DNA of 64,000 nt from Pseudobdellovibrionaceae bacterium (GTDB taxonomy: Bacteria; Bdellovibrionota; Bdellovibrionia; Bdellovibrionales; UBA1609). Within the stretch, counting starts at the first letter, position 1. Each line of letters opens with the position of its first letter. The notes under the pieces are model-generated. The model searched no databases and was not told the DNA's origin. It was given only the letters and a program-made list of their open reading frames with translations. Location: the NCBI GenBank assembly GCA_020635075.1, contig JACKAM010000001.1:930001-994000 (forward strand), written 5' to 3'. The translations under genes and the position numbers were made by a program. This document shows positions 35,492-42,822 of the stretch, piece by piece.

Positions 35492-36199
35492 TTATGGAAG
35501 GGTCGCATGTACCCGGTGAGAGTCATCGTTGTCATCGAGAGCTTCCAAAAATGTAAGCACCTCTTGGGTCTGCTCTTCGTTAAGTTCAGTGATGTTTTTG
35601 GCCTTGTAACTGAGCTCAGCAACGGTGACCTCCCAGCCTCTCTCACTAAGGGTTGAGCGAATATTGTCCAAATCTTCGGGGACCCCATAAAAACTATAGG
35701 TTCCTTCTTCGCTCGGGCCTTCGACTTCGTTGGCTCCGGCCTCAATGGCTTCTTCCTCCGGGTCCCCAACGGCTTCTTTTTTCCCTTCAACCAAGCTCAC
35801 GCGGTCAAACATCCAGGCAACACTTCCGGAATCTCCCATTTGGCCGCCATGTTTTTTGAAGATGTTGCGGATCTCCGTGACCGTTCGATTTTTGTTGTCC
35901 GTTTGACATTCAACGATCACTCCCACCTGGTGGGGGCCGAATCCCTCGTAGGCCGTTTCTTCATAGGTGACACCGTCGTCACCGATACCAGCCCCTTTTT
36001 TAATCGCCCGTTCAATCGTGTCCTTTGGGCAGCTGGCCGCCTTTGCCTGGGCAATGGCCAAGGCAAGCCGGGAGTTGGATGCTGGGTCGGGCCCGCCTAG
36101 TTTTGCCGATACGGCGATTTCTCGGGCGAACTTGGTGAACATGGCGCCCTTCTTTGCCGCCATTGCCACCTTACTTGCGTTTTTCCAACCTTTTCCCAT
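35492..36199 (-). CDS. YebC/PmpR family protein
   Basis: A 235-residue protein. The ATG at 36199 begins GKGWKN, replacing the extended frame to 36274; family proteins begin the same way. Motifs AMFTKFAREIAVSAK, GGPDPASNSRLALAI and YEGFGPHQVGVIVECQTDNKNRT are typical. The acidic C-terminal part (about 150-235) is unusually rich in Glu. Family members bind DNA as regulators and newer work links them to ribosomes stalled at proline tracts. Confidence 0.93.
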   Translation of the reverse strand: MGKGWKNASKVAMAAKKGAMFTKFAREIAVSAKLGGPDPASNSRLALAIAQAKAASCPKDTIERAIKKGAGIGDDGVTYEETAYEGFGPHQVGVIVECQTDNKNRTVTEIRNIFKKHGGQMGDSGSVAWMFDRVSLVEGKKEAVGDPEEEAIEAGANEVEGPSEEGTYSFYGVPEDLDNIRSTLSERGWEVTVAELSYKAKNITELNEEQTQEVLTFLEALDDNDDSHRVHATLP

Positions 36200-36303
36200 G
36201 AGCCTAATCCTTGTCGGTATTCGATTTGAGTCAACATGATGTCTGCGGGACTGGTAAAAGGCAAGCTTTGACAAGGCTGGAAATAAACGGAGGGGGGGAG
36301 GGC

Positions 36304-37041
36304 TTAGACCTGTTCTTTCTTACCCAAATAGCGCCATTGCCCCTCTTTAAGGGGGCCTAGTTTCAGCCGTCCAACACGAACTCGCTTCAGGGAGACCACT
36401 TTTAGATCGACCGCCTCACACATGCGCCGAATCTGTCTTTTACGCCCCTCAAGCAATACAAACTGCAACAGGCACGGTTCCAACTCCTTGACTCCTGCTC
36501 GTTTGAGCGGTTTGTCGTCCAGGCTCAAACCAAATCGAAGAGTCTCCAATTTTGCCTTTGTAATGTCTCCCTCGACACGTACAAGGTATTCTTTGTCGAT
36601 GCGACTTTCCTGACCAATGATCTTTTTCGCCAGCACTCCGTCTTGAGTCAAAATCAACAAGCCTTTAGAGTCGATGTCTAGGCGGCCCGCTGATGCAAGG
36701 CCCTTTAGATGATAGGGGCTAAACCGGTTGCGGCTACGATCACGACGATCTTGATTGGTAGGTAGGATCAGCTTCTGGGCGAGAGGATAAGGGTCATCCG
36801 ATGGTGACGACAAATAGCCAATGGGCTTATTGAGAATAATGGTGACTTTCTTCCCAAGAAGATCCTTGCCTTTTTGACTGAGAGTGACTTTTGCCGAGGG
36901 AAGGACTTTAGTTCCTAGTTCAGTAATGGTCTCTCCATCAACACGTACGCAGCCCTTGGAGATCAAGTCGTCGGCCTCACGACGGGAACAAATTCCTTGA
37001 CTGGCCATTAACTTGGAAAGCCTCAGTTTTTCCTCACCCAT
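36304..37041 (-). CDS. RsuA/RluF-type pseudouridine synthase
   Basis: A 245-residue enzyme with an S4 RNA-binding domain (LSKLMASQGICSRREAD) and a catalytic domain containing SAGRLDIDSKGLLILTQDG, in which the first Asp is the catalytic residue. LLEGRKRQIRRMCEAVDLKV is the closing motif. Closest in layout to RluF (23S rRNA U2604), but RsuA and RluB cannot be excluded. Confidence 0.9.
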   Translation of the reverse strand: MGEEKLRLSKLMASQGICSRREADDLISKGCVRVDGETITELGTKVLPSAKVTLSQKGKDLLGKKVTIILNKPIGYLSSPSDDPYPLAQKLILPTNQDRRDRSRNRFSPYHLKGLASAGRLDIDSKGLLILTQDGVLAKKIIGQESRIDKEYLVRVEGDITKAKLETLRFGLSLDDKPLKRAGVKELEPCLLQFVLLEGRKRQIRRMCEAVDLKVVSLKRVRVGRLKLGPLKEGQWRYLGKKEQV

Positions 37042-37062
37042 GGGTGTGACCTCCGCCTAAAA

Positions 37063-37350
37063 ATGGGAATGAATCGAATCCAAATGAGGCAAACATTGAG
37101 TTCTTTCGAGAAAGTTTCCGAGAGATTGTCAAAATCTTCTCACCTTTTCCGGGGATTGACTAAAATTAATCTTGGGTCGGTGGTGCGGCCCAGATGGTGG
37201 GAGTATATGAGTCAAAGAGTGGTACGTCAGCAGAAAACCGCGATGAGCAGCCTTTGGCGCTGGGTCGACGTTATTCAGGGAGTTGCCTTGTTTTCGGCCG
37301 TGGCCATGGTGCTTTCGACATTTGTGTATTTGCTGATATCGAATAGCTAA
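37063..37350 (+). CDS. possible small C-tail membrane protein, 95 residues
   Basis: The frame reads as an amphipathic, Arg/Lys/Ser-rich N-terminal part and one C-terminal membrane helix (GVALFSAVAMVLSTFVYLLI). A shorter version starting at ATG 37207 gives 47 residues. Ribosome sites are weak for both starts. It shares the upstream region of the divergent pseudouridine synthase gene. Kept at low confidence. Confidence 0.4.
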   Translation: MGMNRIQMRQTLSSFEKVSERLSKSSHLFRGLTKINLGSVVRPRWWEYMSQRVVRQQKTAMSSLWRWVDVIQGVALFSAVAMVLSTFVYLLISNS

Positions 37351-37685
37351 GGAAGGAACAGGCAACGATAGCCTTGGTTCCAGGAGAGGCTAATCGCCTC
37401 AAGGCAGGGCCCCAGCTTTGTCTTGTTGATGTCGCCCCAAACGTTCTGTAGAAACTCATAGGGACCATTCTCGCCCCTTTTACCAGCCAATTTAACTGCC
37501 TCATTTTGGGCCAGAGCCTCCAGGCTTGGGCGCGGGTATACCCAGCCACTTTGCGGGCTGGGTATACCCAGCAAATGAAAGGTGAGATGAAAGTCAGAGA
37601 TTAGTGGTCCACCCATGGTTACAGAGTCAAACCAGATTTGTAAAGGCAGAGTGTAAGCCAATCGCACCTTGGTGGTCTTCTCCAT
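37347..37685 (-). CDS. unknown protein coupled to PTPS gene
   Basis: A 112-residue protein of unknown family. Its ATG overlaps the stop of the PTPS gene (TAATG type), so it is translationally coupled. The composition is mixed and globular, with no cysteine motifs beyond one. Partnership with pterin synthesis is inferred from position only. Confidence 0.6.
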   Translation of the reverse strand: MEKTTKVRLAYTLPLQIWFDSVTMGGPLISDFHLTFHLLGIPSPQSGWVYPRPSLEALAQNEAVKLAGKRGENGPYEFLQNVWGDINKTKLGPCLEAISLSWNQGYRCLFLP

Positions 37686-38128
37686 TAGAGCAGCCCACCG
37701 CTAGCGCCCACTTCAGCCCAAATGTCGTCACATTCGAAAAGTCGGACTCGTTGAATAAGCGCAGGGTCGGCGACCAAGGATTTGAGTCGTTGGTACACAT
37801 AGAGGGCTATGTTCTCAGTGGTCGGGATGTGGTTTTTGAAGTATTCCACGTCCTGATTGAGAAACCGGTGATCCAGTTCCAGGCTGATTTGAGCCAGCAA
37901 TCGGTCGGCATCAACGAGGTTGATCACCATTCCGCTGGCGGAATCAATCGGTCCCGTGAAGTGGGCTTCCAACACATAGTTATGTCCGTGTCCATGGGGT
38001 GAGTAGCAGGCACCAAAAGTCTCGCGATTTTTAGATTCACTCCAGGCAGGGTTCTCGTAGCGGTGCCCGCAGGAAAAATGAACGCGACGAACAAAGGTGG
38101 CCGATGGAGAAGAGGATTGAGAATTCAT
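37685..38128 (-). CDS. 6-pyruvoyl-tetrahydropterin synthase family protein
   Basis: A 147-residue PTPS/QueD family enzyme. Zinc ligands sit in HFSCGHR and PHGHGHNY, with the catalytic cysteine in FGACYSPHGHGHNY. The GMVINLVDADRL and PTTENIALYVYQRL segments look more like the PTPS of pterin synthesis than QueD, which typically has shorter C-x3-HGH motifs. Its neighbour is a short-chain reductase, as in tetrahydrobiopterin pathways. QueG elsewhere in the window keeps the QueD option open. Confidence 0.85.
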   Translation of the reverse strand: MNSQSSSPSATFVRRVHFSCGHRYENPAWSESKNRETFGACYSPHGHGHNYVLEAHFTGPIDSASGMVINLVDADRLLAQISLELDHRFLNQDVEYFKNHIPTTENIALYVYQRLKSLVADPALIQRVRLFECDDIWAEVGASGGLL

Positions 38129-38149
38129 AAAGTTCCTTTGTCGGAGCCT

Positions 38150-38881
38150 CTACACAAGAGATATGCCTCCGTCTACATTGAGAACGCTTCCCGTCGTCCA
38201 GGAAGACTCCCCTGAGCCTAAGAAGTACACGGCTCTGGCGACTTCTTCCGCGGTGCCGACGCGACCCAAGGGCTGAAGCTTGTCCAGGTAATTCCTCTGG
38301 TCCTCTGAGAGTGTGCCGTGAATGGGGGTGTCCACAATTCCAGGGCACACACAGTTGGCGTGAATGCCTCTGTCGGCCAATTCAACCGCCAAGGAGAGTG
38401 TCCAATTGATCACCGCGGATTTTAATGCCGAGTAACTGGCTGTCCCAGGAACGGGCCGATGTCCCAAAGTCGATGACACATTGACGATCGCGGATGGGGC
38501 GGCCTTTTCCAGAAGAGGCAGTAGAGCTTGGGTGAGCAAAACGGGGCCGAGAAGGTGGACGCGAAAGCTCTCTTGCCATTCATTACGGGTGGATTCCAGA
38601 AAGGTGGCTCTTTTGATCAAGCCGGCATTATGAATAAGAGCATTTAAGCCTTTGCTGCCAACCGAGGAGAGGATGCTTTTACCCATCTTTTCCACCTGGT
38701 CCAAATCTGCCAAGTCGCAGGGAAAAACCTGGGCAGGGCCATCCAAAGACTGCGCGGTGGCTTCCAGCTTCTTAGGGTTTCGCCCGAGGAGCCAGACCTC
38801 GTATCCTGCCTTTGAGTAGGCTTGCGCAATAGCCTGACCGATGCCGCTTCCCGCACCGGTTATCAGAGCCGTTTTCGCCAT
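38150..38881 (-). CDS. short-chain dehydrogenase/reductase, possible pterin reductase
   Basis: A 243-residue SDR. The nucleotide loop is TGAGSGIG; the catalytic set is the Ser in VSSTLGH and Y-S-A-L-K in YSALKSAVINW. The C-terminal motif SGESSWTTGSVLNVDGG is typical of classical SDRs. It is 21 bases before the PTPS gene, so a sepiapterin-reductase-like role is a reasonable but unproven reading; a fatty-acid or sugar reductase is also possible. Confidence 0.85.
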   Translation of the reverse strand: MAKTALITGAGSGIGQAIAQAYSKAGYEVWLLGRNPKKLEATAQSLDGPAQVFPCDLADLDQVEKMGKSILSSVGSKGLNALIHNAGLIKRATFLESTRNEWQESFRVHLLGPVLLTQALLPLLEKAAPSAIVNVSSTLGHRPVPGTASYSALKSAVINWTLSLAVELADRGIHANCVCPGIVDTPIHGTLSEDQRNYLDKLQPLGRVGTAEEVARAVYFLGSGESSWTTGSVLNVDGGISLV

Positions 38882-39011
38882 GGATCACTCCTTTGGTCAG
38901 GTTGTGGTCGAGTGGACTACATCGCCCATGTGGTGATGGGTAAACTAGAACTAGCAAAACTGTCGAGGATTGACAATTGGGTAAACTCTGCGTCCAGGAA
39001 GGACTCTGTTC

Positions 39012-39107
39012 ATGCGCCCAGTATCAAGTTACCATCTGATGGTGTTCGGTCTTAAAGTGTTCGCCATCTCATTTGCGCTCAGCTGGGTGTTTCTCGCCCA
39101 ATTTTGA
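39012..39107 (+). CDS. candidate 31-residue membrane peptide
   Basis: The ATG at 39012 sits about eight bases behind AGGAAGGA. The translation ends in a hydrophobic helix (VFGLKVFAISFALSWVFLAQF). The stop at 39107 is followed within 30 bases by a terminator, which supports a real unit. No homologue known to me. Confidence 0.35.
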   Translation: MRPVSSYHLMVFGLKVFAISFALSWVFLAQF

Positions 39108-39136
39108 CGGGCGATTTGGCCCCCTTGAAAAGCAAA

Positions 39137-39165
39137 AAGCCGACTTGGTGAAGTCGGCTTTTTTG
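39137..39165. terminator. bidirectional terminator
   Basis: AAGCCGACTT pairs with AAGTCGGCTT around GGTG, with T or A runs on both sides. It can serve the candidate small membrane gene on the left and the zinc-binding protein gene on the right. Confidence 0.88.
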
Positions 39166-39187
39166 TTTCCATTTCCTTGGCGATGGA

Positions 39188-39418
39188 TCAGGCGGCTTTG
39201 TGCTGTCTGCGCACATAAGCCTGATACTTCTTGTCGAAGTCCTTTGGCTTTTCGCCCTTGCGATTCACAAGTCCTTCCTTGAACCATACAAAATGCTCTT
39301 CACAAAATGCGGATCGAACCACCTTTTTGCCACATTTTTCGACCGGGCAGCGCTCAGGTATTTTCGCAACTGATCCGCCACCTTGATTCTGGTTTTCTGG
39401 ATTGCCTTTTTTTGCCAT
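39188..39418 (-). CDS. small zinc-binding-type protein
   Basis: A 76-residue basic protein from ATG 39418, five bases behind AAGGAG. The pattern CPVEKCGKKVV and SAFCEEHF gives C-x4-C and C-x2-H, a likely zinc site. The rest is Lys/Arg-rich (PKDFDKKYQAYVRRQHKAA). A nucleic-acid-binding role is possible. It ends in a strong terminator. Confidence 0.75.
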   Translation of the reverse strand: MAKKGNPENQNQGGGSVAKIPERCPVEKCGKKVVRSAFCEEHFVWFKEGLVNRKGEKPKDFDKKYQAYVRRQHKAA

Positions 39419-39471
39419 ATTCACTCCTTGCTAGGCCAATACAGTCTTATCGGCTGTCCCCATGGAGTGCT

Positions 39472-41055
39472 TTAATTCGAGACGTTGGCCCTGTCCTCGG
39501 CATTTGCCACTTCAAGCTGAGTGAGGTCGAGTTGATTTAACTCATTGATTTCCCAGCCCTTAAAGTTTTGGTCCTGCAACATGGAGAAATGAATTTCACC
39601 CAGTGGCACCATGATGTGATCTGCCATCAGGGTCTCTACCGCCTGTTGACAGATATCCTGGCGTCGATGGGCCTGGGTCTCCAGCCGGAGCCTTTCAACT
39701 AAAAGGTCAAATGCAGGATTGTGGTACTTCAGGTAGTTCTCTCTGTGTTGAGAAGTAAAATTCTCCAAGGCAGCTAGGCAGGTGGGTCGATCGAGAGAAA
39801 CACCTTTGCGAAAAACCATAGCGGGAGTCACCTGCAGCTGGTGGAGATACATTCCCTGTTCGCGGCCATCTAACTGGAAATTCCAATCCAGGTTCTGGCT
39901 CCACTGTCCCTGTAGCCATTCCATTCCGCGCTGGATGTCGTCTCCCCCCATTTTGCTAAAACCAATCACTGAAAGGGACAGCGGAGGGTACCTGTGGTTA
40001 GCAGCCAGCGCACGAGCTTCATCTTGGTCAAAGGGGTAACAGGGCGGACGTTTCATGTAGTGAATAGGAAGGCTGGGGCAGCCTGGTCGGCCAAGAGCAT
40101 GATAGAGTTCTTTGAGTTTGTCATAATCCAGGGCAAGAGTAAGGGCTCGACGGAGTTCAGGCTTATCTTTAAGTGCCGGGCCAAAACCAAGGTAATCGAA
40201 GCGGGCCAGAGGTACCTGGAAAAAATCAGCGCGAGAGCGATACTTATCGATCAAAATAGATGGCAGGCGCCTAAGCAGATTCAAGTGCCCTGTCTCGTAA
40301 AGGCGCAAGGCTGTGGTGTCATCATCGACGAGCAATACCTCAACTGCCGGTCTCTTTTGGGCGTCAGGATAATGAGGGTTGGCTTCCAGCCGAATGCGCC
40401 CTCGGTTTCCCCATTCCGCAACCCGATAGGGACCATTGACCACAACTTCCTGGGCCCGGGATTTGTTGGCTATGGGAAGGCTGTGGAGTGGAGCCAGAGC
40501 AGGAGATGCCAAACGGTACTCAAAATCTGAATCGGGAGTCGCCAAATCAAAGGTTAAAATGTGAGAAGACCTTGCCTTGATTCCCAACTTGGAAGGCTCC
40601 AGTTTTCCGGCCAGGATTTCCCTGGCATTTGCCAAGCTGAGGAGCAGCTCGGTTTGTACCGAGCGAGTGGCAGGATCAACCAGCCGGCGGAAGGCATTCA
40701 CGTACTGGGTCGCTGTTACCGCGCTTCCGTCACTCCATTTTCGCGAAGGGTCCAGATAGCAGGTGAGTCGCTTTTGGTTTTGCCAATTGCAATGGGTGGC
40801 ACCTTCTGGGACGAGTCCGATGCCGGGCCGATAACGATAGAGAGATCGATATAAGTTGTAGAGGAGATAACTGCCCGAAGCTCCTGAAATGTGAGCAGGA
40901 TCCAAGTCCATGGGCTCGCCGAGGAGGTGAAAACGGAACACCGCCGGTTTTCCCGAAAGCAACAGACCTGAAATGGCATTGAAGGAAAGCAGGCTGATGG
41001 CGATCAGCAGAATTAGACCAAATTTTGAGCGCAGTGATCTCCAGATTTTTGCCAT
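39472..41055 (-). CDS. family-5 solute-binding protein (oligopeptide type)
   Basis: A 527-residue protein of the DppA/OppA fold. N-terminal hydrophobic anchor (about residues 12-32), then FRFHLLGEPMDLDPAHISG, NLYRSLYRYRPGIGLVPEGAT and FRKVKR-like YVNAFRRLVDP. It normally captures peptides for an ABC importer, but no permease or ATPase is adjacent. Orphan binding proteins may act as sensors. It is monocistronic as far as can be seen. Confidence 0.88.
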   Translation of the reverse strand: MAKIWRSLRSKFGLILLIAISLLSFNAISGLLLSGKPAVFRFHLLGEPMDLDPAHISGASGSYLLYNLYRSLYRYRPGIGLVPEGATHCNWQNQKRLTCYLDPSRKWSDGSAVTATQYVNAFRRLVDPATRSVQTELLLSLANAREILAGKLEPSKLGIKARSSHILTFDLATPDSDFEYRLASPALAPLHSLPIANKSRAQEVVVNGPYRVAEWGNRGRIRLEANPHYPDAQKRPAVEVLLVDDDTTALRLYETGHLNLLRRLPSILIDKYRSRADFFQVPLARFDYLGFGPALKDKPELRRALTLALDYDKLKELYHALGRPGCPSLPIHYMKRPPCYPFDQDEARALAANHRYPPLSLSVIGFSKMGGDDIQRGMEWLQGQWSQNLDWNFQLDGREQGMYLHQLQVTPAMVFRKGVSLDRPTCLAALENFTSQHRENYLKYHNPAFDLLVERLRLETQAHRRQDICQQAVETLMADHIMVPLGEIHFSMLQDQNFKGWEINELNQLDLTQLEVANAEDRANVSN

Positions 41056-41281
41056 GGGGGCTTATACCTTTGTTTTTATTCAGAATGAATGAAAATTAGT
41101 GATTTCAGTTGTTTAGATCCTGAAACATGAAAAAAAGATAAACAGGCAAAAACCCTCAGACATCGCCATCTTAGAGGTGGCCTGGTACAGAGGATGCAGT
41201 CAATAAGACCAGGGTGGGGCTTAAGAATTCAGCCCTATGTACCGATATGAGATATCGGAAGCCTATAGGGATCGGGAGAAG

Positions 41282-41791
41282 ATGAGAAAATTCGTATCCA
41301 TTGGGTTTGTCAGTTTTGGGGTGGCGGTCTTATTGACCTACTTCACCAACTGCGACGTGTATTCAGAGAACAATCTGTTTGCCGAGTTGACCACTCGTTG
41401 TGTGGATACGGACGACTGTATCAATCAGAGCTCTGAGTTTATGGAGCTTAAAATTAACTCGGAAAATAACCTCCCCATCGGTCCCGCCGAAACTGAATTT
41501 GATGTGGGTGGAGATTGCAATGAGGGAGGATACATCCAAAATGTGATCATTTGGGAGTTGTTCCTGGATAACACTATGATTCAGACGTCCCAGTTCTTGG
41601 GCTTAAATGGCCTGTGTGTCAACGGCCGTTTTTCAATGAGAGTCCGCCTCGTGCGTCCCGGTCTTCAGGATACTGGTGGGGTTCGTCGCGAACACCGATT
41701 GGAAGTGGAGATCGTCGGTATGGATGCGGAGGGGCAAATTTTCAAGAACCCCCTTTTAGCGCGAAAAAATATCACTCTTGTTCCCCGCTAG
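41282..41791 (+). CDS. possible lipoprotein, function unknown
   Basis: A 169-residue protein from ATG 41282, although an in-frame ATG at 41237 exists. A hydrophobic stretch (FVSIGFVSFGVAVLLTYF) precedes T-N-C24, a poor lipobox. Cysteine pairs (TRCVDTDDC, DCNEGG, GLCVNG) suggest disulfides. The beta-rich body resembles an Ig-like fold. It overlaps the convergent radical SAM gene by 20 bases. Confidence 0.6.
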   Translation: MRKFVSIGFVSFGVAVLLTYFTNCDVYSENNLFAELTTRCVDTDDCINQSSEFMELKINSENNLPIGPAETEFDVGGDCNEGGYIQNVIIWELFLDNTMIQTSQFLGLNGLCVNGRFSMRVRLVRPGLQDTGGVRREHRLEVEIVGMDAEGQIFKNPLLARKNITLVPR

Positions 41792-42755
41792 AACGAACTT
41801 CTGGCAATCTTTTGCTAATCCAAATGTCGTCTAAGCAAACACAATTATCTTTATCGCAAATGACAGGTTGGCGAGGGAAAATCACCTCCTCGTGAAGATT
41901 GCCAATCGAGCCACCCACACGACAGGTGGCTCGATAGATGGAACCATCGACATCGATACTGAAACTCTCAATACCCGCGAAACACTTCCAGCCCTTCCAT
42001 CGGTTTTGGCGCAGAAGGCTTGCCGTAGAACGATTGAAGGCTTTGATGTGGCCATCGGCACTTCGTTGCACAATGTGCTTGCTGAGATCCAAAGGGATTG
42101 GGTGAATGGGGGTTCTCGGGTGGCGGCTGCCATGTTTGAGAAGCCAATTCTTTTGTTCTAGAGTGTAGGGATAATTCTCCGCGCCCATTGCCAATCGTAC
42201 GGCCTTGGCTTTGACTGAACATTCAGGAGCTAACTCCTGAATTGTGTCCATGAGCCGCCGACTCTGCTCAAAAAATTCGGGCAATGCAAGGATCGAGACA
42301 TGAACCGGGATACTGGGGCCCGCGACCTGGAGAAGTTCAATGAAACGATCCTGGTTGGCAAACTCCCAATGGTAACTGAGAACGAGAAAATTAATGGAGT
42401 CCAAATTTTCTTTCCACCAATTGAGATGTCGTGAACCATTGGAATCGAGTTCCAGTATCAAGCGTTCTTGTTCGCGGCAGAATGTCAAAAAAGGGCCAAT
42501 GTCCTTCCATAGAGTGGGTTCGCCACCTGAAAATACCAGATAAAGGCGCTTCTCAGGATTCGAGTCCAGCAGGTGTTGAAGAAAGCCAATCACCTTGTTG
42601 ATCTCTGGAAAGGACGTCTTGCCGTCGTGAAAACGCGGGTGGCAGTAGCTGCACTTTTGGTTGCACACTCCTGATGCTGTCCAAAGGACATAAATCAGGT
42701 CCTGCGCGGGTGGGACCTTTTCCAATGCCACATATGGGTGTTTGACTGGAGTCAT
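41772..42755 (-). CDS. radical SAM protein, SPASM-like tail
   Basis: A 327-residue protein. The cluster motif is CNQKCSYCHPRF (C31, C35, C38) followed by FSGGEPTLWKD. The C-terminal part has CFAGIESFSIDVDGSIYRATC and CDKDNCVCLDDI, which looks like an auxiliary cluster domain of SPASM type. Such enzymes often modify peptides; none seen nearby. Confidence 0.85.
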   Translation of the reverse strand: MTPVKHPYVALEKVPPAQDLIYVLWTASGVCNQKCSYCHPRFHDGKTSFPEINKVIGFLQHLLDSNPEKRLYLVFSGGEPTLWKDIGPFLTFCREQERLILELDSNGSRHLNWWKENLDSINFLVLSYHWEFANQDRFIELLQVAGPSIPVHVSILALPEFFEQSRRLMDTIQELAPECSVKAKAVRLAMGAENYPYTLEQKNWLLKHGSRHPRTPIHPIPLDLSKHIVQRSADGHIKAFNRSTASLLRQNRWKGWKCFAGIESFSIDVDGSIYRATCRVGGSIGNLHEEVIFPRQPVICDKDNCVCLDDIWISKRLPEVRSSGEQE

Positions 42756-42822
42756 GGAGTGATCCTAGTCATTTCGCTATCTGTCTGTCTAGCAATTGTT
42801 GATATCGCAATTTATGGGAAAG

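Larger units (their letters stand above)
38882..39187. other. intergenic stretch with candidate small gene and terminator
   Basis: About 305 bases between the SDR gene and a small zinc-binding gene. It holds a TTGACA box (38970-38975) with no good -10 partner, a candidate 31-residue frame (39012-39107) and a strong bidirectional terminator (39137-39165). Nothing else is visible. Confidence 0.5.
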
